Below, one piece after another: positions 48,081 to 58,739 of a DNA stretch of 64,000 nucleotides. The position numbers and the translations under genes were made by a program. The stretch comes from Sclerodactyla briareus. Taxonomy: Eukaryota; Echinodermata; Holothuroidea; Dendrochirotida; Sclerodactylidae. The stretch lies in the NCBI GenBank assembly GCA_026419785.1, contig JAODTK010005154.1, positions 62,001-126,000 of the forward strand, written 5' to 3'. Within the stretch, counting starts at the first letter, position 1, and every line of letters begins with the position of its first letter. The notes beneath the pieces were generated by a model. The model made no database searches, had not been told where the DNA came from, and saw only the letters and a program-made list of their open reading frames with translations.

Positions 48081-48699
48081 CCACTGGGAGGCGCGCTATA
48101 TGCCAAAAAAATATATGCACAGTTGACGATCACAAATCAGGAAGAGACCTACCGTCCGCGCCTCCTGACGTATTCGGGTTTTTTGGGGTGGACACCCAGT
48201 CCTGGCGGTGGCATACAAGGATAAGACGGCCAAAAATGAGATAGCCGAGAAAGAAAAGAAAGCATTCCGTCTACGCCTCTAAACAGGGAGCAGCCATGTT
48301 TTCACTTAGATATACTAGAAAGACACAACTGAGCTGAAAACACGGAGCTAGTTACTCTGCTCAGAACAAGCATGTAAAATTAATGTCTACAGTTCCACCT
48401 GTGTACCCTGCTACTTTCCTCCCTGACCTACAAGACATTATTAACAAGCATTAGACCCCCCCCCCATAGCTTATTACCATTGCCGCCAAACATAGGACCT
48501 ACGAAACCTTGATTCAGTTCGAATCCATAATGCCCACCCCATATACAATAGTATTTGTAGCCAGTAGTATGACCAGTGAGGGCATGGGGAGGGGCGTCGG
48601 CATCCACCAAGTAAGATCATGCAACATGCAAAGGCGGGGAGATATGCCGTTGATAGGGAGTGGCCGGAGGGGGGGGGGTGCGTTTCGAGAGGGGCGGGG

Positions 48700-50925
48700 A
48701 GCCGATAGAACTGCTTGATGATAGTGGTAAACTCCTAAAAGTATATCCACGTAGTGACATCTCTATGCCTCCCGTCAAATTTTCAGTCTGTTGGGTACGG
48801 AAAGTTCTTCGTAGTCTCAATCTTAGGAAGTTCAGTGGACCTGCTCGTTCTTAGCACTGTGGCTCCTGACCTTGCTCCCAGCCGGGTCGACAGCGCTTTT
48901 TCCAACACGAAACTGTGCTACTCTTCTGGCATCTTTTCTTCTTCCTGAAAGGGTTAAAAAGGCCCATTTTGTCCCTGTCCCCAAGAAGGGTGACAAGTCC
49001 ATTCCTTCTGACTACCGACCAATAGCACTCACTTCTGTCAGCTTCTCAGGTAGGCTAATGGAATCGGTCATGCCGAGCAAACTTTTGTCCTTCTTGGAAC
49101 ATCATTTCTGCTTTCCGACCATCAGTATGGTTTTCGCAAAGCAGGTCCACGTGCCCTCCTAGCTTATGCCACTCATATTTTTGGTCATCTTTTCTTGGAC
49201 CTAAGTCCGGTGAGAGTCGGGTAAATGCTCTAGACATTTTTTTAGCTGCGGGTAAGCAGCCCAAGTCATCATGTCCTCCGTCCGTTCGTTCGTTCGTTCG
49301 TTCGTTCGTTAGTTAGTTCGTTCGTCCGTTAGTTCGTTCGTTCGCCGTTCTGTTCGTCACGTTCATTCGTAACTTCTGAAACGTACATGCAATCAGGCTG
49401 AAACTTGGTGGGTGTGATTGAGCATGCCACTATAGCTATAGGCTGAAGTTACATTTGTGTTTGATAGTTGTCTTAATTAATTAAATTAAATCCAATAATT
49501 ACCACCCCAACAAGTCCCTCCTCCACAGTCTCTCTCTCTCTGTGAAAGAGGTTTGTTTAAATTAGTCCCTGTCTCTGAGGGTTTGTTTACTTCTCCTCTC
49601 TGGAGCACACACAGACTAGACCTTCCAGAGTCAGTTAATCTGTTATCACATCTCGATCCAATTTCAAAGCCAATTGTCACATCACGCTATAATTTATTTT
49701 GCTCTGAAATAGGGCATTGGGGGAACAGTAAGTTTTTCTTTAGCCAATCCCTCCCCCCCTCACCTAATTCTGTTTACGGGTAACTGTTGGCCTGTATATT
49801 GCCTCTGGAGTGGTCCAACTATAACTATGAGTAACAAATTGCCAATATTCATTTCTGCTGGGGAAGTGGGTTTCCACTGATACACTGTCCACAATGCCTA
49901 GGAATGATTTGGGCTGGTACACGAAATTTTGTTTGGTGCAATATGCTAATATCACAGGCTTAGGAATGAGTTGTGCTGCACACTTTGTGCTGGGCACTGA
50001 TAGCAAATATTAGGCGAATGTGGTAGACATGTTCCAAGTCATTCCATGTTCTAACATATTCCGTGAAGGTCCGTTAAAATGTGAACAAACAATAAATGTG
50101 GAATGGCGAAGAACATGCAGTGTATTCGCCACGAGAATCTTGCCGTCCGCAGCTACCGAGGCGTTTCCGACTTGCACTTGTTTTATACTGTCTGGCATCG
50201 TAGACCCATTGCCAAACTTCCTAAATTTAGTCTCCACCCTCCTCTGATCAGCTGGATCTCTGACTTCTCTCTGATCGGTCGATTGCTGTTCGTATGACGG
50301 ATTTACATCCTCAGTTCATCCCATCAATGCGGGAGTGACGCCCCAATGGATCTGTCTCTCTCCCCTTGTTTCTTCTCTTGCCAAGCGAGCCTCTCAAAAA
50401 CTTGGCTTCCTTTCCGCTCTCGAAACTACTTTGAGCCTGTTCATCTGTTGTGACTAAAAAGCACAGATTTCGCCCCAGCTCGAGTACTGTTCCCACGTTC
50501 GGGGAGGAACTCCTCCACAGTTATTGAAATCATTGATAAGATACAGTCCAAGACTATCAGACTTTTTGGAGATGACTCTTTTACTTCTTCTCTGCGAAGT
50601 CTTGCGCACCGTAGATGTGTCGCAGCTCTCTCCCTCTTCTATCGCTACATATTCGGGCATGCTTTATTATACCCCACCCTTCATCCCATATCGGGTAACT
50701 CGGCTGACAAGCACCATGCACCGATATACTGATTGGTTTCCTGCAGCCCACTCTGTTTCTCATTCTTTCTCATTCATCGTCGGAACCTCTCGCCTTTGGA
50801 ATGCTTTGCCACCTGTTTGCTTTCCCTTTTCCTACAACCTCCAGCTTTTCAAGTCTAGAATCGACAAGCTGTCTCTCACTAATCTTCCATAGCTCTTTCA
50901 ATTCTCAAGCGGGCCTTGTCATAGG
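48700..50925 (+). pseudogene. CR1/L2-like LINE reverse transcriptase, broken
   Basis: The first part (48760-49225) reads KFSV-KVLRSLNLRK-SGP, VKKAHFVPVPKKGDKSIPSD, YRPIALTSV, LLSFLE, QYGFRKA and LLAYATHIF, with frame changes. The second part (about 50140-50380) reads VWHRRPIAKLPKF, LISWISDF and INAGV-PQ. The third part (50520-50890) is the C-terminal tail: IQSKTIRLFGDDSF, SLAHRRCVAALSLFYRYIFG and SRLWNALP, then FKSRIDKL. This matches Jockey-superfamily LINEs of the CR1/L2 type. The YADD catalytic block expected between parts two and three is missing, so there is an internal deletion. About 900 bp of other sequence separates parts one and two. Confidence 0.85.
49230..50135. mobile_element. Insertion inside the LINE, headed by (TTCG)n
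   Basis: The LINE frame stops at VNALDI (49222) and resumes near 50140. The inserted sequence starts with a (GTTC)n/(TTCG)n tract at 49277-49345, then ACTTCTGAAACGTACATG and CAGGCTGAAACTTGGTGG, shared with 11322-11410. The remainder holds no recognisable gene. Exact ends and any target-site duplication are not determined. Confidence 0.6.
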
Positions 50926-51139
50926 TTTGTATCTTTGCCCGTCTTGCGCCCATAAAAAATGAATGAAAAGATGGGAGTTGCACGGAAGTTCCTCGGCGGG
51001 GAGCGATTCAAAGCCTAACTCTTGACGGGAATTCAACCCCTGCGTGAAGACGTGGCGGGCAAATGAACAGGAGAAAGGTAACGGTAAGAAGCTAGGAGGG
51101 AAGGGGGGGGGGGGGAGGTAATGTCGATCTAACTTCTAA

Positions 51140-51424
51140 TTAATAATGTCTTGTAGGTCATTGAGTAAAGTAACAGAGTACAAAGATGGAGCCATGGGCA
51201 ATATGTTTTACATGCTTGTTTCTGAGGCAAAGTACCAGCTCGTGTTTTCAAGCTCAGTTGCTCTTCCAGTCTTCCTACGCTCTAGTAATATTTATTGTAT
51301 ATTGACTGTTTCTACTCTATTTCTCATGTTTTTACTCACATTTATTCACGTGCGTTTTACTATAAAGCGCTTTTGAACACATTTCGTGATTTAGAGGCGC
51401 TATATAAATATGGTATATAATAAC

Positions 51425-51482
<58 letters not shown>

Positions 51483-51530
51483 TAATAATAATAATAAAAT
51501 AATAATATAATAATAATAATAATAGAGGCG
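51140..51530 (+). repeat. Retroelement 3' tail with (TAA)n microsatellite
   Basis: The end TATAAAGCGCTTTTGAACA, followed by AGGCGCTATATAAATATGG, runs into about 110 bp of (ATA)n/(TAA)n. A GCGCTATATAAAT end followed by a triplet tail is typical of several invertebrate LINE/SINE 3' ends. The poly-Ile open frame on the minus strand here is an artefact of the microsatellite. Confidence 0.7.
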
Positions 51531-51895
51531 GAGACTGAATCCTCCTTGCTACCTCCAATACTCACATCCGGGCCGAATCCTTGGATACCGCTTCCGGACT
51601 GGGTGGTCCTAACGACAGGGTACCTGGGGTGGCGGGGATGGTGAGTCGCTGCCTGATTTGTGATAGTCAACTGTGCCCCCTTCGGTATATTGCGCTCCAC
51701 TCTGGTGGACAGTCCCGCCCACCGTGTTTCGTTTCCACGAGATCCCTTGGTCGGGTTTAGGGCCGTCCGCCAGGGCGGCCACGCGTAGCTCATGGTGGGC
51801 GCAGCTGCGCGGGTACCTCGGAGAGTCAGGGGGGAGGGACAAGCGCAGGCCTTGTCTCTTGCTCAAGAAAGGCTGGGTGATTGGAAGCGGTGGGT
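51531..51895. repeat. Dispersed GC-rich repeat, copy 2 (partner at 18.6 kb)
   Basis: This directly follows the TAA tract. It is better preserved than the copy at 18604-18830, with GAGGCGGAGACTGAATCC, GGCGGGGATGGTGAGTCGC, TAGCTCATGGTGGGCGCAGC and GCGGGTACCTCGGAGAG. It is open on the minus strand for about 100 codons, but that frame is not kept in the other copy, so I do not call a protein. Confidence 0.55.
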
Positions 51896-52389
51896 GGATG
51901 CTGCTATTGCCTTCTAGGAATCGCTCCCATGAGTGATTGTTTTTTTTGGGCATAATGATGTGAAGAAATTTATGTATGGAATGCAGGTGAGTGATGTCCA
52001 TAAAACGGGTGAACCATGTGTCCCTAGTTGCGAGTGATGTCTCCACGACCAGAGAGAAGGCTGTAACTGTTGTTGTTGCAGTAGCTTTCAAATGGGTCGA
52101 TAAACATTATTTCACGCCTCCCACAAATACTGAAGAAGACACAGGCTTCGAATAGCTTTGAAATTACAATTTTTTATATTCACACATGTCGCCGACCAGC
52201 TATTTCACCGCCTGGGCGACAAAAGGATAAACCGTGTAATTTTCTGAACTCTACTTCAACCACTCTCTCCGTTAGGCGCCGACACGTCCGATAAAATGAT
52301 CGTACGATATTTTTTATCGCACTAGAGTGAACACTCCATCCAATAAAATTATCGTATCGTATCGCACTAATGTGAACAGCGCTTGAGGC

Positions 52390-52950
52390 TGCTGCCTAAA
52401 TATACATACGTCACAACTATTGGAATTTATGGTGACTTCCTACTGCTGCTTAGAGGGGAAGCTGCTCATCCACGTAATATTTTTTCACCCCCACTGCCCC
52501 CCGCACATACACACTGTAGCAAAAAAAAAAGAAGATTTAGGATACCGGCAACCAAATTAAATGCGATTGTCTCTTTAACGCTTTCACCGCTGGGCACAAT
52601 CGTGAGGTGCCGTAATACCATGAAGCAATATTTTTACGGTCCTGATGGGGAGACCTAAAAAGTAAGGGTCATCCTATTTATTGTCATTTATTGGGAAAAT
52701 ATTCTAGAGGTTAAGCCCCGGCATGTCGCAGCCTACATGTGGTTGTAGTTAAACTAGCCCTTTCAAAATTCCAGCAAAAACACCCCCTGTAGTCGAAAAC
52801 AGGCTTCTGGGTTAGGCCTTGCGTGATAATAAAAACAATAACAATAGAGAAATACCAAATCCGTCGACGTCATCACCTCTGACAAGGAGGTGGAAATAGG
52901 ATGGATCACCACGGTACGGGGCTATGACTGACACTGGGTGATGTCTAGGG
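52390..52950. other. No recognised gene
   Basis: This lies right outside the 4.9-kb inverted-repeat element. Short frames only. Confidence 0.4.
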
Positions 52951-52956
52951 CACCGC

Positions 52957-53176
52957 ATGATCACGATCGACTTTCGTGACGAAGTGTTGACAGTGATTTT
53001 AAAAGTAAAACCTACCATCGAACTCGATGTGGACCACATGTCGTCAGTATTGAATGGTTATTTCAATTTAACACTGTTCATACCAATCGAAGCTATACCA
53101 ACTACGGGAGGCTCCGCAGATTTACAGAGAGGAATCAATACAAGCAACAGACCTGACTACGACTACCATTTCACGG
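52957..53176 (+). CDS. Open frame of unknown function, possible exon
   Basis: This 93-codon frame (to 53238) has a balanced amino-acid composition, unlike the low-complexity frames around it. It includes DFRDEVLTVILKVKPTIELD, LNGYFNLTLFIP and NRPDYDYHFT, the last followed at 53177 by GTAATA, a possible donor. Alternating hydrophobic residues suggest beta structure. I cannot place it in a family. It could be an isolated exon of an extracellular or channel protein, or chance. Confidence 0.25.
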
Positions 53177-53239
53177 TAATAATCAGTAGATGGACAAGTT
53201 TTATAAATTATATCCAAATGGAATCGAATTTTGTTTAAA

Positions 53240-56200
53240 TATTCTGTTGATTCGAATATGAAAACAATCGTTACTTCACAATGAAGTTATTAGTAATTTA
53301 ACATAGGCCAACTGTTACCATAGAAGTAATACATAACATCAGTTATATCTGTATACATGTAATTGAATTGTGTTCTTACTTTATAGTTGTCCTTTTTTTT
53401 GATACAAGATTTTTTTTTTTTTTTTTTTGGCCAATTCCACACGCGGAACAGTCTCTGGGCCAGTGACCTAGTATTGTTAACATCTCATCTGTCAGCCTGT
53501 GTAACAGTGACGTGAATACTTCGATGGGCTGCAATGGAAACTCGCTTGACAGCACCCTGCAAAAGACGATGTGATGAATTTAGAACATTGATTTAATTGA
53601 CCTCGATATCTACTTAAGTTAAAACCGGCCATTGAACGAGTAGGTTCTCTCTTCACTCGGACAGTATGGAAGTTAATGGAAAAGCAGAAACAACATAGCT
53701 GAAACTGCAAAGTGAAAATGGTTTGATACACCCATTAATGAATCTCAAGTTTTTTGTTAACCGGTTAGAAGTGTTTTTCAGACAAACATTTACGGAACAC
53801 ATTTTTGTAGGCTGAACTTTGGGTGAATGTAATTAGGGATTCGGTGAGCTAACCTGCGTGTCACAAGTCAGTCGCGTAGGCAGGATTAGGTGACAGAGGG
53901 CCATGGTCATTGATTGAATTCCCTCTGGGACGACAGGGAGGGGTATCAAAGGGGAAAGGTGTTTATCTCACCTTGGATTAAGTCGTCGAGAACTCGAGCT
54001 CCTACACAATTTCTGGGGGTGTATTTCTACTCATCAATTCCTACTGTTCAGGTTCATCGTTCTTGAAAGTTCTCATTTTTGCCTACCTCTTCTGTAGAGA
54101 AAGCGCCATTGTCCAACCCGGATTGTTGTATCCAGTTCTAGTTAATTGTAGGTTAGAGTTCCTCTATTTTTGTAACGAAAAAAACTTTTTTTTCGGAAAG
54201 CACAACCGTCATTTTACAGTACTTCGAAACTCGAATATTTTTTTATTGATTGTAAATACAGTAAGTTATCATTTGCAAGGACAAAAAGAAACGAAGATAG
54301 TAGATGTTGAGCTAGTCCATAAGTAAGTTAATTGCAGCAAATTTGATCGGCAATGACTACAATTCTTGTAATAGGAAGAGGCGTTTGTTGTTGGCCTTTC
54401 CGCTAATGTAGTGCCATGATATTGGCCTTCCACGGATGAAAACCGTTACAGTGTATGGTACGATCACGTGTCATATTTACCGAGACCAGTTGATCATTAC
54501 TGTCACCATCTCTACCCATTTCCATTGTCATTGGTGTAAAAAATCTCACGGAGGTGAGTAATTTTGCCAGAAAAAGAAACGTACAAATTGGTAAGTTGTT
54601 GACAAAGATCAGTTGGCATTAGCCTGGGCCGCGAAGCACCTTGACTCGTGGGCTGCGGTATACACCGAAAGGACTTCCGAATTCCATACTTCACGAGTGT
54701 GGTGGATTCTGGGCATTGTTTTATTATTTTATTTTTTATTTCAAAGGTTTTAGGAGGGGTAACTTGGTTAGCCATGAGGCTAATCTCCCGAGGCCCTCGC
54801 AATAGTAACAATGGGAATGGTATAAAACAATTGCAATTTAAAAAATGTAGAAAATGAGAAATAGTTACAATGCGAATAATAGGAAGTAAACGTATCCATA
54901 AGGTTAGTTCAAAATAGTAGAGGAATTGTCCCTCATAAAATGCAATGGGAAGGGAAGAAATTAACATATTTGAAAAAATATACAGTAGGAGAGTCATGCG
55001 TAATCGGAGGTAAATGTTAAATAAGACCGCACAGGCTAATAATTAAAATGAAATTATTGAAATATCAAAGTCACACACAATCTACAACGAGTCCATTCAA
55101 AACATTTTAAATTAAGGAAACATTAAGACGTCTTAAACATTAGGATATTTATATAACGTTCAAAGCTTGCTTAAATGGACCACACAGGGAGGGCTTCTTT
55201 ACATTGTGGGAGGTTCATTCCATAATGGTGCACCTATATATGAAAATCTTCTTTGGGAAATTCCGTCCTTCCTCTTTGTAAATAACAGGTTCTCAGAGGA
55301 TGTGGATCGCATGTATGGTCGTGAATGTATAGAACGTAAACCAACTATTTCAGGTAATCCGGGGCTTGATCATTGAGTGAGTACACACTTTACATCGAAA
55401 AAACGGAACCAGCATTAAAAAAATGAGAACAACTTTCGCTTTTTCCATGCTGATGGGAAGGTGTTGGTTGAATACATTCGGTTAATGACGTGGGGGTAAG
55501 ACTCGACGAGATGTACACTGCACCTATCTCAAATATAGTCACCGATTTCATCAGTTTACAGGTCGCTTGACGGTCCGAAGGTGTGGAGGTACGTTGGGAC
55601 GTAATCGTACTAACGAAAGGAATTTCAAAAAAACATTTGTTTGTCATTTTAGGACAGATGTTCCCTTAAGAACTCATACTTTTATTTACGGGGGTGGTGT
55701 GAGTACACATTGGTCGGCAACCGAAGTTGAAAAAAAAGGGTGTGGTTGAAGCCTTACGGATTTCTGCACGGTCAGATATGCTCTGGCTTCACATCTAACG
55801 GCTGATTGTCGTATTACATCAGATTCATTATCATTACATTGACCCATTTCGGAGGATGTGTCAATGGTCTGGCCTCACCCTTACACTTAAAATAGCCAGT
55901 TTTATAATCATTCTTTTCGCTCGACGAATGAGATCCGTAGTTTGTTACGCAGTAGTCGATAACTTTTGAATCTTTATGTTTTTCGCCGTCTCGATTTCTA
56001 GAGCGGATGCAATTCCATCATTGTACCAGCGGGGTGTAGCCTTCACTTTAACCTTTTTTCGTTTCACTCATCTTAATGAGGCTACATACCGGTGGCCGTG
56101 ATATTATCAGTTATTGCCGAAGGTTTCAACTAGGAGGCGTCAGATGAGTAGATTGGTGAATATAATCACATATACACGGCTACCTTCATATCTAGGATGC

Positions 56201-56600
56201 CAAGATAGACATGCCTTATGTGGTGCCGTAACAAAATTCGCAATAGTATTGCAGGGACAGGATATGGTTCACAGCTACCGCGATCATGTAGGATTTACGA
56301 TACAAGATGAAAGTTAAAAACGTGCCGAGCAAAACAAAAACATACAGGCATGGTGAATGAACAATCACTCGAACGTTATGTAATTATATCCCACGCACTG
56401 GAAGGCCGAGGATATTATGGTTTGGGAGTAGAGCCACCGCCGGTCTCCGTTTCCCCGCCGCCGGAAACTCTAGCCAGATGACAATAACTCTTTAACGCTT
56501 TAGTCGAGTGATTTGAACCTTGGTACACATGACCGCCCTCTAGAAAATTCTCGGTGAGTTCGTAAAAGGGCTCCACTTGCATGTCTGATGCCCTCATTTT
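53240..56600. other. No recognised gene
   Basis: AT-rich sequence with a poly-T tract at 53411-53428. The longest minus-strand frame (54512-54997) is rich in Leu, Ile and Phe and has no motif I can identify. The stretch 54740-55380 has the look of LINE 3'-region text (GGTTCATTCCATAATGGTGC) but cannot be assigned. Confidence 0.4.
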
Positions 56601-56609
56601 GAAGGTTTT

Positions 56610-56850
56610 CCAGGAGAATGGAGGAGTTTATCCAATTCACACGACATTGGTGGGTGGGGACAAAAGTTGGTCCCGAAAAAACGACAGTTATTTCGGGCGC
56701 TAGCGTCCAATTTTGGGAGTCTTTTTTTTTTTTTCTGCCGCGAAATATACAGAAGATAGCTGATTCACACAGAAATGGTGGATGGGGTCAAAAGTTAGTC
56801 CCGTTGATTTCAAGGTACCAGAGGTCAAATTGTGTTTTTTCTTCGTCGGA
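56610..56850. repeat. Two tandem copies of about 130 bp
   Basis: Both units carry ATTCACAC-ACATTGGTGG/ATTCACACAGAAATGGTGG, then GGG-CAAAAGTT-GTCCCG. They are separated by a poly-T tract at 56720-56734. Identity is moderate and the second unit is shorter. Confidence 0.6.
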
Positions 56851-57574
56851 TTTTAACAGAACTCAGTGGATGTGAATGTTGTTCTCCGGAACCACATGAG
56901 GAATCATTTCAAGGTCCAGGGGTCATATTTGCATTAAATCATGCGATTCTGGTAGTATTTGAATAAAACTTGGAGAATGTGGACCACAGTCGGACCTGAA
57001 CAACACATACATAATGGTAATCATTATAAAAAGACAGCCAAACCCCACGACACTCGGGGAAGCGCCATAGAGGGGGGGGTGGGGCATACCTATCCGTTCT
57101 TTGAGCGCGCTTATGTCATTCGACGATTGCACATGTTGTGAGCGCAAGTATTCCGTCTGCTTCGTCCAATCGAGTATTCGATGTTCAACACGGGGTGTTT
57201 CACAAGGTAGGCATAGGCTACCTTGCATTGGTTTGAACATGACTCAAATCCCTACACTGACAGACTGATCCATAAGTGTCACAATAGGGAACATTCATTA
57301 TTAAGGCCTGATACGAAATTCAAACACGGCGGTGGATAGCTGGGCATTAAAAGCCTTGATTAACGCCATTGCCTACTGAGCAAACTCTATTTAGGCCTAG
57401 CGTGAGTGAAATTGTAAACAATTATACGAACATCAAACATTGACCCGAATAATGATGACATTAATCCGAGAGTAAAAACTGTCCAGGCTGTGTGATAACA
57501 ATTAGGCGGCATGGACACTGACCTTCAGCTCCCGGTAGACATCAATCTACCTCAGTGGCGTACCCACGGAGGGG

Positions 57575-57722
57575 TTCAGGAACCCCCTCCCCCGACCCGA
57601 AATGCAATGAATTTTAACAAACAAACTGAGTTTTGGCAGTTCAGTAGAGGTTAAGCTGGTATTTGACAAATAGGCAGCAGCATGTGTCAGTCTGAGGGCC
57701 CATAAATTGTACTTTTGCCAAT
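57575..57722. repeat. Dispersed repeat, copy 2 (partner at 0.33 kb)
   Basis: This is the better-preserved copy. It begins just after GGCGTACCCACGGAGGGGTTC and a C-rich run, a recurring start of repeats in many invertebrate genomes. A poly-C tract at 57769-57784 follows it. Confidence 0.7.
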
Positions 57723-58355
57723 GGGAGAGTGAGGCCATTTATGAGGGCGCATTCACTGGGTTCGCCGACCCCCCCCCCCCCCCGATCCTCAAGAAAAATC
57801 TCTGAAAACGCGCCTGATCTACCTTGATCAGCAGTGTGATATGACGACATATACCGATCAATCGTTTGTTTCGAAGAGGCAACGTGAAATTGTATCATTC
57901 ATGCGAGACTTGGGAGACACTACTTGGCTTCCCGTCAAATTGAAAAACCATAGCTCCTAATGTGAGGGTTACCAACAAATTATATTTACCCCCACCAAAC
58001 GCACGATCACCGCAACTACGTAACGTCACGCAAACAACGTGCTTAAAAAAAAAAAAAGACTCTTGCTCGACGACCAGAGGAGATATACACCCACCACGCG
58101 ACCCTATGTTAAAAGAGGCATTTACCCGGCAAATAAGACGAACCCATGCATGACGTCAACAAACACAACGAAAATCGTCCACAGCATTGGAGATGAATTT
58201 ACATAATGAGACGATATACCGTATCGATATCCATTTATAATAGGACCCCGACGGTTTTTTTTCTTTTTTTTTTTTTTTTTTTTTCTTTCATCAAGACGTC
58301 AAAGTAGAGGGCGCTGTTGCTTTTTCGTCAGTAATTACGAGACGCGCAGCCATTT

Positions 58356-58430
58356 TGTCTCGCCTGAACTAGTTCAAGGAGGGAGACATAGGGGCACTTT
58401 GTTGTCGTCTGTCTGTCGGTCTGTCTGTCC
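58356..58430. repeat. Hairpin motif TGTCTCGCCTGAAC...GTTCAAGG and GTCT tract
   Basis: The inverted repeat of about 33 bp (TGTCTC-GCCTGAAC / GTTCAAGG-GAGACA) is followed by an AT-GGGG-CACTTTGTT stretch and a (GTCT)n tract. This is the same order as at 4018, where a (GT)n tract follows. It marks the start of the repeat unit that holds the array downstream. Confidence 0.8.
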
Positions 58431-58739
58431 GTATGTGCGGTTCGATATCTCTGAACCGGAAGCTTCGCCTGGGACCTTTTTGTGGACGTGCGCCGTGAAG
58501 AGTTGCCGATGTGACTCCACTTTCGCCGAAAGACCTACTTCATTTGCATATAAATTTGCCTATTTAATGGAAAAATTGGCCCGGAGCTGTGTACAAGATT
58601 CTCTGACGGTGAGGGATTGGTGAGCCGTGCGGAGTATATAACCACTATGAAGAGTGCACGAATTGATTAGATTCTTGTCATGATATATGCTAATTAAGTA
58701 GTTAATTTGCATAATTTCTGCGATATTTTTGAATTTTGT

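Larger units (their letters stand above)
47447..52388. mobile_element. Candidate 4.9-kb DNA transposon with about 130-bp inverted termini
   Basis: Positions 47450-47577 are repeated inverted at 52257-52385. Shared words in order are AGCGCTGTTCA, TAGTGCGATACGATACGATA, GGATGGAGTGTTCAC, TAGTGCGATAAAAA, TTTTATCGGA and GTGTCGGCGCCTAAC, then GGAGA. Each arm itself contains two copies of GTTCAC-TAGTGCGATA, giving subterminal repeats. The terminal TGTTCAC-type text recalls PIF/Harbinger-like elements, but I saw no transposase and could not fix the target-site duplication. The interior is largely occupied by a LINE and other repeats. Confidence 0.65.

Noticed and set aside
51332..51793. 153-codon minus-strand frame with a long poly-Ile run
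   Set aside because: The run is the translation of the (TAA)n microsatellite. The rest overlaps a dispersed repeat whose other copy does not keep the frame.
54512..54997. 161-codon minus-strand frame, the longest open frame in the window
   Set aside because: It is Leu/Ile/Phe-rich with no motif, no exon signals and no family likeness. Likely chance in AT-rich DNA.
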